64,000 bases of DNA. It comes from Ruminococcaceae bacterium P7. GTDB lineage: Bacteria > Bacillota > Clostridia > Oscillospirales > Acutalibacteraceae. The stretch spans positions 1 through 64,000 of the forward strand of contig FMUA01000005.1 of NCBI GenBank assembly GCA_900100595.1. The letters run 5' to 3'. The notes beneath the pieces are model-generated. The model did not search any database and was not told the DNA's origin. It was given only the letters and a program-made list of their open reading frames with translations. Positions 16,884 through 24,606 of this stretch are shown here, one piece after another. Each line of letters opens with the position of its first letter. The stretch's first letter is position 1. Made by a program: the position numbers and the translations under genes.

Positions 16884-17594
16884 TCACAAGGGCTTCGCCT
16901 TGATTTTTCCGTTCGGTCTGGGATATCGGTCGGGCGTCGGCCGCACCTTTTCTATTTCTATCAACGTGCGTGAACCGCCGTCCATCGGGAGTTCAAAATT
17001 CTGTACCGACTTCACCTTGCCGCCGAGAATACCGATCGCGTTCTTTGCGTTTTGCAGCTCTCCCTCGGCGCTGCCCTTGAATGCGATGAACCGTCCCGAT
17101 AATCTGACATAGGGCAGACAATATTCGGACAGCACGTTGAGCTGTGCCACCGCGCGTGATACCGCGAGGTCATAGCTTTCGCGGAAATTCATATTCTGAC
17201 CGCCCTCCTCTGCCCTGCCGTGAATCAGGTTCGCGTCGAGGTTCAGCTCCTGCAGGACGGCGTCCAGAAAGGTGAGCCGCTTTTGCAGGCTGTCGAGCAG
17301 AGTCAGCTCGATATCGGGACGGGCGATTTTGAGAACCAGTCCCGGAAATCCTGCGCCTGTTCCGACGTCGATCACGCGGGCGTTCTGCGGAATATCATAA
17401 TAGTTGAACAGCGTCAGGCTGTCCGCAAAGTGCTTGACCGCAATGCCCTCGTCGTCCGTGATAGCGGTGAGGTTCATCTTTTCGTTCCACTCGGCGAGCA
17501 GAGCGTGATAGCGTTCGAGCTGAGAGAGCTGCTTCTCGCTGAGCTGTAAGTTAAAATCCTTCGTCGCCGCTATGAGCGTTTCACGCATTGTCAT
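16884..17594 (-). CDS. rsmG: 16S rRNA (guanine-527-N7)-methyltransferase
   Basis: A 236-residue class I SAM methyltransferase that methylates G527 of 16S rRNA in the 530 loop. The SAM-binding motif VIDVGTGAGFPGL and LLDSLQKRLTFLD are clear, and the C-terminal FIAFKGS motif is present. Length is typical. Its start overlaps the mnmG stop by 14 nt, so the two are translationally coupled as in many bacteria. Confidence 0.97.
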   Translation of the reverse strand: MTMRETLIAATKDFNLQLSEKQLSQLERYHALLAEWNEKMNLTAITDDEGIAVKHFADSLTLFNYYDIPQNARVIDVGTGAGFPGLVLKIARPDIELTLLDSLQKRLTFLDAVLQELNLDANLIHGRAEEGGQNMNFRESYDLAVSRAVAQLNVLSEYCLPYVRLSGRFIAFKGSAEGELQNAKNAIGILGGKVKSVQNFELPMDGGSRTLIEIEKVRPTPDRYPRPNGKIKAKPL

Positions 17595-19467
17595 GGTTCT
17601 GCTCCTTCTTCGTCGCCATCCATATCAGCAGTACGCTGATATCCGCGGGAGATACACCCGAGATGCGCGACGCCTGTCCGATGTTGAGCGGCTGAATCTT
17701 ATTCAGCTTTTCCTGCGCCTCCAGCCGTAAACCGACGATTGTTTTATAATCAAAGTTTTTCGGCAGCAGTTTGTTCTCGAGCCGTCTGACCTGCTCCACC
17801 TGCTTGAGCTGCTTCTGAATATAGCCCTCGTATTTGATTTCTATTTCAACCTGCTCCATCACGTTCGCACTCAGCGCAGGTCGTTCGGTATCGATCGATG
17901 CAAGCGCGTCATATCCGAGCTGCGGACGCTTCATCAGTTCAATCAATCTCACGCCTGTGGTGATTTCAGATGTTTCACGTGAAACAAGTATCGCGTTGAC
18001 CTCGTCGGTCGGAGAAATCACCGTCGTTTTCAGACGCTTGATCTCCGCTTTTTTCTGCTCCTGTTTATCCAAGAATTTTTTCCAGCGGTTCTCGGAAATC
18101 AATCCGAGGGAATAACCGATGGGCGTCAGCCGCTCGTCGGCGTTATCCTGACGGAGCACCAAGCGGTACTCGCTGCGGGAGGTCATCATGCGGTACGGCT
18201 CATTCGCTCCCTTTGTCACGAGGTCGTCGACCAGCGTGCCGATATAGGAGCTGTCGCGCGTGAGGACAAAGGGTTCTTTGCCGAGCACTTTATGCGCGGC
18301 GTTCACGCCTGCGACAAAGCCCTGCGCCGCCGCTTCCTCATAGCCCGAGCTGCCGTTGAACTGTCCTGCGCCGAAGAGGTTAGGGAAGTCCTTGAATTCC
18401 AGCGTCGGCAGCATCGCGGTCGGGTCGACGCAGTCGTATTCAATCGCGTAAGCGGGACGCATCATCACGCAGTGCTCCAAGCCCTTGATGGTGTGGTAGA
18501 ATTTCAGCTGCACCTCCTCGGGAAGTGAGCTGCTCATGCCCTGTAAATACATCTCCTCGGTGTTCTCGCCGCACGGCTCGATAAAGAGCTGATGGCGCGG
18601 CTTATCCTTGAAGCGCATGATCTTGTCCTCAAAGCTCGGACAGTAGCGCGGTCCTACGCCCTCGATTTTACCTGCATACAACGGTGAGCGGTGGATGTTC
18701 TCGAGGATGATTTGTTTTGTTTGATCGTTCGTCCAGCTGATGTGGCAGTCGATTTTGTTTTCGCCGAGGGATTCGGTTTCGTAGGAAAACGGCTGCGGCG
18801 GCTCGTCGCCCTTCTGCACCTCCAGCTCGGTGAAGTCGATCGAACGGCGGAGCACACGCGCGGGCGTTCCTGTTTTGAAACGGCGAAGCGGCAAGCCGAG
18901 ATCTTTCAGACTATGTCCCAGCTTCGTCGCGGGAAAGATGCCGTCGGGTCCGCTTTCGTAGCTGACCTCGCCGACAAAAATCCTGCCGCCGAGATAGGTT
19001 CCCGTCGCGATGACGACCGTCTTACAATGATAGACCGCAAGCATCTGCGTCGTGAGGTCGTAGCCGTCTTCCGTCCTTTTGATGTCGATGATCTCCGCCT
19101 GACGCAGCTCGAGGTTCTCCTGCAATTCCAGCTTGTGCTTCATCGTTTCCGCGTACTTGCGCCTGTCGATCTGCGCGCGGAGTGAATGCACCGCGGGTCC
19201 CTTGCCGCGGTTGAGCATACGCGACTGTAAGAAGCATTCGTCCGCGGTCTTGCCCATCTCGCCGCCGAGGGCGTCCAGCTCGCGCACAAGATGTCCCTTT
19301 GCGGTTCCTCCGATGGACGGGTTGCACGGACAGTTGCCCACCGCGTCCATGTTAATTGTAAAGACGGCGGTGTGACAGCCCAGCCTTGCCGCCGCAAGCG
19401 CCGCCTCGATTCCCGCGTGTCCCGCGCCGATGACGGCTACATCGTATTCACCTGCAAAATATGTCAT
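17581..19467 (-). CDS. mnmG: tRNA uridine 5-carboxymethylaminomethyl modification enzyme, FAD subunit
   Basis: A 628-residue FAD protein that with MnmE builds the cmnm5 modification at U34 of several tRNAs. The N-terminal dinucleotide motif is GAGHAGIEAA. CNPSIGGTAKGHLVRELDALGG and the C-terminal helical MnmE-binding domain (ending SGVSPADISVLLIWM) are present. A perfect 16-bp parS site lies inside the gene and encodes VSRET (around residues 495-500). The gene sits between mnmE and rsmG as in other Firmicutes. Confidence 0.98.
   Translation of the reverse strand: MTYFAGEYDVAVIGAGHAGIEAALAAARLGCHTAVFTINMDAVGNCPCNPSIGGTAKGHLVRELDALGGEMGKTADECFLQSRMLNRGKGPAVHSLRAQIDRRKYAETMKHKLELQENLELRQAEIIDIKRTEDGYDLTTQMLAVYHCKTVVIATGTYLGGRIFVGEVSYESGPDGIFPATKLGHSLKDLGLPLRRFKTGTPARVLRRSIDFTELEVQKGDEPPQPFSYETESLGENKIDCHISWTNDQTKQIILENIHRSPLYAGKIEGVGPRYCPSFEDKIMRFKDKPRHQLFIEPCGENTEEMYLQGMSSSLPEEVQLKFYHTIKGLEHCVMMRPAYAIEYDCVDPTAMLPTLEFKDFPNLFGAGQFNGSSGYEEAAAQGFVAGVNAAHKVLGKEPFVLTRDSSYIGTLVDDLVTKGANEPYRMMTSRSEYRLVLRQDNADERLTPIGYSLGLISENRWKKFLDKQEQKKAEIKRLKTTVISPTDEVNAILVSRETSEITTGVRLIELMKRPQLGYDALASIDTERPALSANVMEQVEIEIKYEGYIQKQLKQVEQVRRLENKLLPKNFDYKTIVGLRLEAQEKLNKIQPLNIGQASRISGVSPADISVLLIWMATKKEQNHDNA
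17971..17986. promoter_or_regulatory. parS site 2, inside mnmG
   Basis: TGTTTCACGTGAAACA is a perfect match to the 16-bp parS consensus. It lies in the mnmG coding frame, read as V-S-R-E-T, so DNA and protein constraints overlap. Confidence 0.95.
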
Positions 19468-19488
19468 AGTATCAAATCCATTTTCAAT

Positions 19489-20862
19489 TTATTTGCCGAC
19501 GCAGAAGTTGTGGAACACGCGGTCGATGACCTCGTCTCCCGTTTTCTCGCCTGTCATTTCGAGCAGCTCGGAGATCGCGTCCTCCAGCGATACCGTCACC
19601 GCGTCGTAGGTCATGCCTATTTCAAGCGCCGCCTTCGCCTCCCTGACGGACGCGAGCGCGTTTTTCACATTTGCGCGCTGCCTTTCGTTGGATAGAATTC
19701 CCTCGCTGGGATTCAAGCGGTCGGTTCCCGCGATTTTCTCCACCGCTTCAACGATGGCTTCTCTTCCCTCACCTCTCGCGGCGGAAATTGTGATAATGTT
19801 CTTGACCTTGCTTTCAATCACGGTAATGTCTAGCTGTTTTTCCAAGTCTGTCTTGTTGATGATGGCGATGGTCGGAACCTGTGCCGCTGTTTCCAGCAGC
19901 TGCATATCGTCGTCGTCCAGCTCGCGGCTGTTATCAAATACAGCGAGAAGCAGTCCGCACTGCTCAAGTCGTTTCTTCGCGCGGTCAACGCCGATTTTTT
20001 CGACCTTGTCGTCCGTGTCGCGCAAGCCTGCCGTGTCGCTCAGTCTTAATAAAACATTGCCGACGAGAACCGTATCCTCGACCACGTCGCGTGTGGTGCC
20101 CGGGATATCGGTGACGATGCTCTTTTCATAGCCTGAGAGAAGATTCATCAGCGTGCTCTTGCCGACGTTCGGTCTTCCCGCGATGACGGTGTCGATTCCC
20201 TGCTTGACCGCCTGTCCAATGTCGTAGGTGTCGAGAAGATGGGACAGCGCCGCGATCGCTTTGTCGCAGGAATTGAAAATCATCTCATCCGTCACCTCGG
20301 CGATATCCTCCTCGGGATAATCCGCCCACGCGGACAGGTGCGCCGCGATGGACAGGAGATCGTCCTTGACGCTGTTGATTTTGCGGCGGAGCGCTCCGTC
20401 CTTGACAGACAATGCGGAACGTGCGGCACTGCGGCTCTTGGCGCTGATGATGTCCATGACCGCTTCCGCTTCGGTTAGGTCGAGCTTGCCGTTGAGAAAC
20501 GCGCGCTTCGTGAACTCTCCCGCTTCCGCAGGCTTTGCGCCTGCTTCGAGAACAGCGCGAAGAACCTGACGCGTGATATAGATACCGCCGTGACAGGACA
20601 GCTCTACCACGTTCTCTCCCGTATAGCTGTGAGGAGCGCGGAACACCAGAGCGACCGCTTCGTCGAGCTTTTCGTTTTCATATTGTATGCTGCCGTAGGC
20701 GGCCGTGTAGCCCTTCATATCGGCGAGCTTTTTTCCGTTGATGTTTTTGAATACGGCGTCGGCAATCTCGATTGCCCTTTCACCCGATATGCGGATAACG
20801 CCGATGCCGCCTTCACCCTGCGCGGTGCTGATGGCGGCGATAGTTGTATTTTGATCGTTCAT
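19489..20862 (-). CDS. mnmE: tRNA modification GTPase MnmE
   Basis: A 457-residue GTPase and partner of MnmG. An N-terminal formyl-THF-binding domain is followed by a helical domain with an inserted G domain. The G motifs are GRPNVGKSTLMN, DIPGTTRD, DTAGLRDTDD and NKTD. The C-terminus has the expected CVGK motif. Start context is weak: no clear ribosome site lies in the A-rich run before the ATG. Confidence 0.98.
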   Translation of the reverse strand: MNDQNTTIAAISTAQGEGGIGVIRISGERAIEIADAVFKNINGKKLADMKGYTAAYGSIQYENEKLDEAVALVFRAPHSYTGENVVELSCHGGIYITRQVLRAVLEAGAKPAEAGEFTKRAFLNGKLDLTEAEAVMDIISAKSRSAARSALSVKDGALRRKINSVKDDLLSIAAHLSAWADYPEEDIAEVTDEMIFNSCDKAIAALSHLLDTYDIGQAVKQGIDTVIAGRPNVGKSTLMNLLSGYEKSIVTDIPGTTRDVVEDTVLVGNVLLRLSDTAGLRDTDDKVEKIGVDRAKKRLEQCGLLLAVFDNSRELDDDDMQLLETAAQVPTIAIINKTDLEKQLDITVIESKVKNIITISAARGEGREAIVEAVEKIAGTDRLNPSEGILSNERQRANVKNALASVREAKAALEIGMTYDAVTVSLEDAISELLEMTGEKTGDEVIDRVFHNFCVGK

Positions 20863-20875
20863 AGTCTTTTTTTTT

Positions 20876-20893
20876 AGTGTGGAGTTTGGAGTT
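20876..20893. repeat. Heptamer repeat GTGTGGA/GTTTGGA (short copy)
   Basis: AGTGTGGAGTTTGGAGTT, two and a half heptamers, in the mnmE-jag spacer. It is followed 50 bp on by a copy of the AATGGGATT...TAGTCCGCGA repeat. The same heptamers recur at 24.1, 28.6 and 32.0 kb. Confidence 0.75.
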
Positions 20894-20939
20894 ATTTTGC
20901 CAAACCTTTCATTATGGAATAAGGATCATATAATACCTA

Positions 20940-21035
20940 TCCTCATGCAATGGGATTGGTAAGATTCTGATGAACTTCTCCCGCGTAAACGTGCAGCTGC
21001 CGACAAGCGACGTCCTAGTCCGCGATTTAAAAGAA
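20940..21035. repeat. Intergenic repeat copy (AATGGGATT ... TAGTCCGCGA)
   Basis: AATGGGATTGG at 20948, ATTCTGATGAACTTCTCCCG, CGCGTAAACGTGCA and TAGTCCGCGATTTAAAA occur in the same order as in the 15.5-kb array. It lies between jag and mnmE. Confidence 0.8.
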
Positions 21036-21048
21036 ACGCGAAGCAAAA

Positions 21049-21078
21049 GAAAAAGAGCGGATTGGTGTCCGCTCTTTT
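21049..21078 (-). terminator. Terminator of jag
   Basis: The stem GAGCGG/CCGCTC, extended by A-T pairs, with an 8-nt loop is followed on the minus strand by TTTTTCTTTTGC, directly after the jag stop. Confidence 0.85.
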
Positions 21079-21080
21079 CA

Positions 21081-21992
21081 TTATTTATCGAGTCTGCCGT
21101 AAAGACCTGTTTCGCCGCCTTCATTGAGCGGTACTCTGTCGGGATTAACAGGCGCTGCGTTTGACCTGCGATTGTTGGAATTGAAATTCCGTCTGCCGCC
21201 TCTGCGGTTGTTGTTATAGCCGCCTCTGCGGTTATTCTTCGCCTTGGGGTCGGGTCCGATCACAACGTGACGCGCGGCGTTTTCACCCTCGCTCCACGAG
21301 ATCGCTCCGTTGACCTTCTGAACAGCAGTGTGGATAATTCTTCTCTCGTAGGGGTTCATCGGCTCAAGCGGACACTTTCTGCCTGTCTTGATCGCCTTGA
21401 ACGCCAGCTTTCTGCCGAGAATTTCAAGCGTCTTGACTCTCTTCTCGCGGTAGTTGCCTGTGTTGACCGTCACCTTGATGTAAGGCTCCTGTCCATGATT
21501 CGCCACAAGGCTCGTCAGATACTGGAGCGCGTCCAGCGTCTCACCTCTTCTGCCGATCACAAAGCCGACTTCCTCACCCGAAAGGTCAAACTCCACTGCG
21601 TTCTCCTCTGTCTTTTTCTCGATCTGTACGCTATCAAGCGTCATCTTGTCGAGAACGTCTCTGAGGAACTTCTCCGCTCTCTCGTCAGGCGCGACGCCGT
21701 CGGATACAACAGGCGCCTTGACTGCGGGTGCGGGTGCAGGCGTAACAACAGGAGCAGGAGCTGCAACAGCAGGCGCCGCGGGCTTCTTTGCCACGGGAGC
21801 AACAGGGTCTTTTACCTCAATATAAACCCTTACCTTCGCGGGTCTGCCGCCAAAAAGACCGAACTTTTTTCTTTCCTCGGTCTGGATGATTTCAAACTCG
21901 TAATCTTCACCATCCGCAAGACCAAGCTCAGCCTTTGCTTTTTCGAGGGCAACCGTTACGTCAGAGCCCTCGCAGATTGCTTCTTTAATCAT
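21081..21992 (-). CDS. jag: Jag/KhpB RNA-binding protein (SpoIIIJ-associated)
   Basis: A 303-residue protein with a Jag-N domain (about 1-55, containing ERKKFGLFGG), an Ala/Pro/Val-rich linker (about 60-105), a KH-like domain (GEEVGFVIGRRGETLDALQYL, around 150-170) and an R3H domain (PMNPYERRIIHTAVQ). A Gly/Arg/Asn-rich tail follows. KhpB/EloR proteins bind RNA and influence cell elongation or sporulation. It follows yidC by 47 nt in the conserved rpmH-rnpA-yidD-yidC-jag order. The basic RGG-like tail is longer than in many homologues. Confidence 0.95.
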   Translation of the reverse strand: MIKEAICEGSDVTVALEKAKAELGLADGEDYEFEIIQTEERKKFGLFGGRPAKVRVYIEVKDPVAPVAKKPAAPAVAAPAPVVTPAPAPAVKAPVVSDGVAPDERAEKFLRDVLDKMTLDSVQIEKKTEENAVEFDLSGEEVGFVIGRRGETLDALQYLTSLVANHGQEPYIKVTVNTGNYREKRVKTLEILGRKLAFKAIKTGRKCPLEPMNPYERRIIHTAVQKVNGAISWSEGENAARHVVIGPDPKAKNNRRGGYNNNRRGGRRNFNSNNRRSNAAPVNPDRVPLNEGGETGLYGRLDK

Positions 21993-22039
21993 TTTTTACC
22001 TCTGATATTTTTATCGGATGTCCGATGTAATTTCAAAAC

Positions 22040-23029
22040 TTACTTTTTCTTCTTCTTTTTTGCCGAAGGATTATCATTGCTCTGCGCAACCGCACGGGGC
22101 GCGTATACATAGGGCACCTTTGCCTCATTTTCAAAGAGCAGAGCCGCGTGTCTTGCCTCGCTGTTTGCCGTCATCTGCGCCGGACCGAAAATCTTCGCCA
22201 GCACAATGGACTGCACCAGACTGATGACCGCGGAAATAATCCAGTAGAACGCCAGTGCGCACGGTACCGAATAGGCGATATACGCCGAGAACAGCGGAAG
22301 AAGATACATCATCCACTTCATGCAGCCCTGCTGCTGTCCCATTGCGTTGCTGTTCACCTTCGTCATGATGAACTGCGAGCCTACGTTGGAAAGAAAGCAG
22401 AGTACGGGGAAAATCAGGTACCATGACCAGAAACCAAAGTCTGAGGGAACATTCAGAAGATTGAAGCCGAACAGATCGAAGCCCGTTGACAGCTCGTGGA
22501 TCTGCTGCACGTCAGCAGCGGAGAAAAGTCCCTGAATGGTTTCGGTGTTGACAATGTACGGGAAAATCTTCATCAGCGCGATTTGCTGATAGTTCGGATT
22601 GGCGCTCGTCACATAACCCGGAATGGTGGACATGTAGTTCACTGCCTGGTTGACATTGTCCGCGTTGAGGTGGAGTGTGTTGGTCAGCGGATATGCCACG
22701 GCGTAAAATACGCCGAAAAGTACCAGCATCGGTATGATCATCGTCACACAGCCGCCCATCGGCTTGAAGCCCTCTTTTTCATAGAGCTTGTTGAGCTCCT
22801 CCTGATAGAGCTGACGGTTGTTGCCGTACTTCTCCTGAAGCTCCTTCTGCTTCTTTGCCATTCTCGCGTTGCCTGCCATTGACTTCTGCTGCTTCACCGA
22901 GAACGGGAAAAGAACCGCCTTGATAACGATGGTAAATACAATAATTGCGAGACCGAAGTTGTGAAATACATAAAACGCCGCCCACAGCGCATAGCCGAGG
23001 AGGCTTCCGAGAAAACCGAAAATTTGCAT
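22040..23029 (-). CDS. yidC: Membrane protein insertase YidC/SpoIIIJ
   Basis: A 329-residue polytopic insertase with five predicted transmembrane helices. The conserved positively charged hairpin follows the second helix region (QQKSMAGNARMAKKQKELQEKYG). GGCVTMIIPMLVLFGVFYAV and the later hydrophobic groove helices are typical. It inserts membrane proteins alone or with Sec. No signal-peptide Cys is obvious at the N-terminus, unlike the lipoprotein YidC of bacilli. The tail is Lys-rich. Confidence 0.96.
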   Translation of the reverse strand: MQIFGFLGSLLGYALWAAFYVFHNFGLAIIVFTIVIKAVLFPFSVKQQKSMAGNARMAKKQKELQEKYGNNRQLYQEELNKLYEKEGFKPMGGCVTMIIPMLVLFGVFYAVAYPLTNTLHLNADNVNQAVNYMSTIPGYVTSANPNYQQIALMKIFPYIVNTETIQGLFSAADVQQIHELSTGFDLFGFNLLNVPSDFGFWSWYLIFPVLCFLSNVGSQFIMTKVNSNAMGQQQGCMKWMMYLLPLFSAYIAYSVPCALAFYWIISAVISLVQSIVLAKIFGPAQMTANSEARHAALLFENEAKVPYVYAPRAVAQSNDNPSAKKKKKK

Positions 23030-23043
23030 TTTTTTACCTCGTT

Positions 23044-23274
23044 TTATTTTCTATTCAATTTTTTGTCGGGAACGGGATCGTACCCTCCCGATGAAAAAGG
23101 GTTGCAGCGCATGATGCGCCACAGCGTCAGAGCGCCGCCCTTGAGCGCCCCGAACCGTTCAATCGCCTCAAGTCCGTACTGCGAGCAGGTTGGTATGTAC
23201 TTGCAGTGGGCACGGGTATACGGAGAAATTGCGGACCTGTAAAACTTGATCAAAGCAATCAGCACATACTTCAT
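23044..23274 (-). CDS. yidD: Membrane protein insertion efficiency factor YidD
   Basis: A 76-residue protein with the family hallmarks [31 protein letters not shown] and the C-terminal [14 protein letters not shown]. It assists YidC-mediated insertion. It lies between yidC and rnpA with short spacers. Confidence 0.97.
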   Translation of the reverse strand: MKYVLIALIKFYRSAISPYTRAHCKYIPTCSQYGLEAIERFGALKGGALTLWRIMRCNPFSSGGYDPVPDKKLNRK

Positions 23275-23287
23275 TGCGACACCAAAG

Positions 23288-23629
23288 CTATTTTTCTTTC
23301 AGTACACCCGCCTGTTTCAGGTGCTGTTTCATCGCCTTCTCAACAACCTGCGACTTCACCAAGGGCGTCTTGCCCCTCGCGACAAACACAAGATCGTATC
23401 CCTTTCTGATTTCGGGATAAAGCTGATAGTATGACGCTCTGATCACTCTTCTCGCTCTTGAACGCTTTACGGCGTTGCCAATCTTCTTTCCCGTGGTGAT
23501 TCCGTAACGCGGCGTGTCTTCCCTGTTCTTCATCACATACGTGACTAGCACGGGACTTACAAAGGACCTTCCCCTGCGGTACATCCGCGAGAAATCCCTG
23601 TTTTCCTTTATCGTGACGTATTTTGACAT
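23288..23629 (-). CDS. rnpA: Ribonuclease P protein component
   Basis: A 113-residue basic protein that supports RNase P RNA in 5' processing of tRNA. The family's [17 protein letters not shown] and the signature [24 protein letters not shown] are present. The start at 23629 ([13 protein letters not shown]) is preferred because the longer frame has no ribosome site and adds residues not typical of the family. A GGAG precedes the chosen ATG. The gene is downstream of rpmH. Confidence 0.96.
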   Translation of the reverse strand: MSKYVTIKENRDFSRMYRRGRSFVSPVLVTYVMKNREDTPRYGITTGKKIGNAVKRSRARRVIRASYYQLYPEIRKGYDLVFVARGKTPLVKSQVVEKAMKQHLKQAGVLKEK

Positions 23630-23657
23630 CTCTTTTTTCTCCGGCCGCATATAAAGA

Positions 23658-23684
23658 AAGACCACATTGAAAAGTGGCCTTTTC
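23658..23684 (-). terminator. Hairpin between rpmH and rnpA, possible attenuator
   Basis: On the minus strand GGCCAC...GTGGTC (one G-U pair) is followed by TTTCTTTAT just after the rpmH stop. Partial termination here would give more rpmH than rnpA mRNA. Confidence 0.5.
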
Positions 23685-23685
23685 C

Positions 23686-23820
23686 TTAGTAAGACAACCT
23701 TTTTCTGCCCTTAGCTCTTCTTCTTGCCAATACTTTTCTGCCGTTGGCTGTTGACATTCTCTTTCTGAAGCCGTGCTCCTTCTTTCTGTGGAGCTTCTTA
23801 GGCTGATATGTTCTCAACAT
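23686..23820 (-). CDS. rpmH: 50S ribosomal protein L34
   Basis: A 44-residue gene. Translation of the minus strand from ATG at 23820 gives [20 protein letters not shown] and ends in [10 protein letters not shown], a complete L34 with the normal length and high Lys/Arg content. An AGGGAGG ribosome site precedes it. It is the first gene of the rpmH-rnpA-yidD-yidC-jag set, divergent from dnaA as usual. Confidence 0.97.
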   Translation of the reverse strand: MLRTYQPKKLHRKKEHGFRKRMSTANGRKVLARRRAKGRKRLSY

Positions 23821-23894
23821 AAGCGAAACCCTCCCTTCAAAATATAGCCTTGCAATATAGCATTATACCTTATTTTCCCCATTTAGTCAAGTAT

Positions 23895-24060
23895 TTTAAA
23901 TCGCGTACCAGGGGTTTTTTCTGGAGGATAATGCACGTTTTCGCAACGGGGTTGCCCCCGCTGGCAATTCGCGTATTATTTTATTGATATGGAGGATAAT
24001 GCACGTTTTCGCAACGGTTGTTCATCTGACTCTGACGAATCCCATTTTTCTCTGAAAGAT
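23895..24060. repeat. Inverted-orientation copy of the intergenic repeat, with an internal duplication
   Basis: Read on the minus strand it has AATGGGATT, GATGAAC, GCGAAAACGTGCA, and GCGAATTGCCAGCGGG followed by a second GTTGCGAAAACGTGCA. The segment GGAGGATAATGCACGTTTTC occurs twice on the plus strand, at 23931 and 23991. It is a more diverged member of the family. Confidence 0.7.
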
Positions 24061-24100
24061 TTATTTGATTTTCGTATACTATTTAAAAGGGAGTTTTTTT

Positions 24101-24149
24101 GAGTGTGGAGTGTGGAGCCTATTTAGTGTGGAGTTTGGAGTTTGGAGTT
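24101..24149. repeat. Heptamer array GTGTGGA/GTTTGGA
   Basis: Five to six heptamers alternate between GTGTGGA and GTTTGGA with one 9-bp interruption (CCTATTTA). They are followed by AAACCTTTC and the AAATGGGATT repeat, the same order as at 20.9 kb. Confidence 0.8.
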
Positions 24150-24159
24150 GAATTATTTA

Positions 24160-24275
24160 AACCTTTCCTTGTGAAATGGGATTTGCTGAATAAAGATAAA
24201 CCTTCGTCGCGTAAACGTGCAGTTTCATTATTGCCGATTTATAGTCCGCGAATCGACAGCGGGTTCTCACCCGCC
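24160..24275. repeat. Intergenic repeat copy upstream of dnaA (1)
   Basis: GAAATGGGATT at 24175, CCTTCGTCGCGTAAACGTGCA, then TAGTCCGCGAATCGACAGCG and the CGGGTTCTCACCCG hairpin. It closely matches the 102-bp units at 15.5 kb. Confidence 0.85.
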
Positions 24276-24292
24276 GCGTAAACGCGAAAAAT

Positions 24293-24402
24293 TTTCATCA
24301 AACCTTTCTGCGAGAAATGGGATTGGGAAAAGTCTGATGAACCTTCGTCGCGTAAACGCGAGGAAACCTCCATATCCGACCCTTAGTCCGCGATTTAAAA
24401 TA
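24293..24402. repeat. Intergenic repeat copy upstream of dnaA (2)
   Basis: AAACCTTTCTGCGAGAAATG, GTCTGATGAACCTTCGTCGC, GTAAACG and TAGTCCGCGATTTAAAATAC. It ends exactly at the -35 box of the dnaA promoter. Confidence 0.85.
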
Positions 24403-24403
24403 C

Positions 24404-24432
24404 TTGCAATTTTGGGAAGAAAGTACTATAAT
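24404..24432 (+). promoter_or_regulatory. dnaA promoter
   Basis: -35 TTGCAA (24404-24409), a 17-bp spacer and a perfect -10 TATAAT (24427-24432). This gives a leader of about 168 nt. Confidence 0.75.
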
Positions 24433-24490
24433 AAAAGAGTATAAGCATTAATGTGGGTAAATTTGCGAAAAGAGTAGATTTGAGAGATTT

Positions 24491-24561
24491 GAGGGGTAAA
24501 AAAACGTTCGTCAGCGGGCGGATTTCGCACCGTTTTCCCAAAAGCGAAGCCGCCTGACGGC
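24491..24561 (+). promoter_or_regulatory. Large stem in the dnaA leader
   Basis: CGTCAG-CG-GGCGG (about 24509-24521) pairs with CCGCC-TGACG (about 24550-24560) around a 28-nt loop, giving a strong bulged stem in the 5' untranslated RNA of dnaA. No known riboswitch class was recognised. It may affect dnaA translation or RNA stability. Confidence 0.45.
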
Positions 24562-24606
24562 TCTCTGCAAACCGTCTCTCCCCGTACGGAAAGGAACGAC
24601 AAGAAC

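Larger units (their letters stand above)
23821..24606. other. rpmH-dnaA spacer: repeats, dnaA promoter and structured leader
   Basis: About 790 bp without a gene. It contains an inverted-orientation copy of the intergenic repeat (23895-24060), a heptamer array (24101-24149), two forward repeat copies (24160-24402), the dnaA promoter (24404-24432) and a 170-nt dnaA leader. No good DnaA box (TTATCCACA) was found here, so the origin is more likely in the dnaA-dnaN spacer. Confidence 0.75.
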
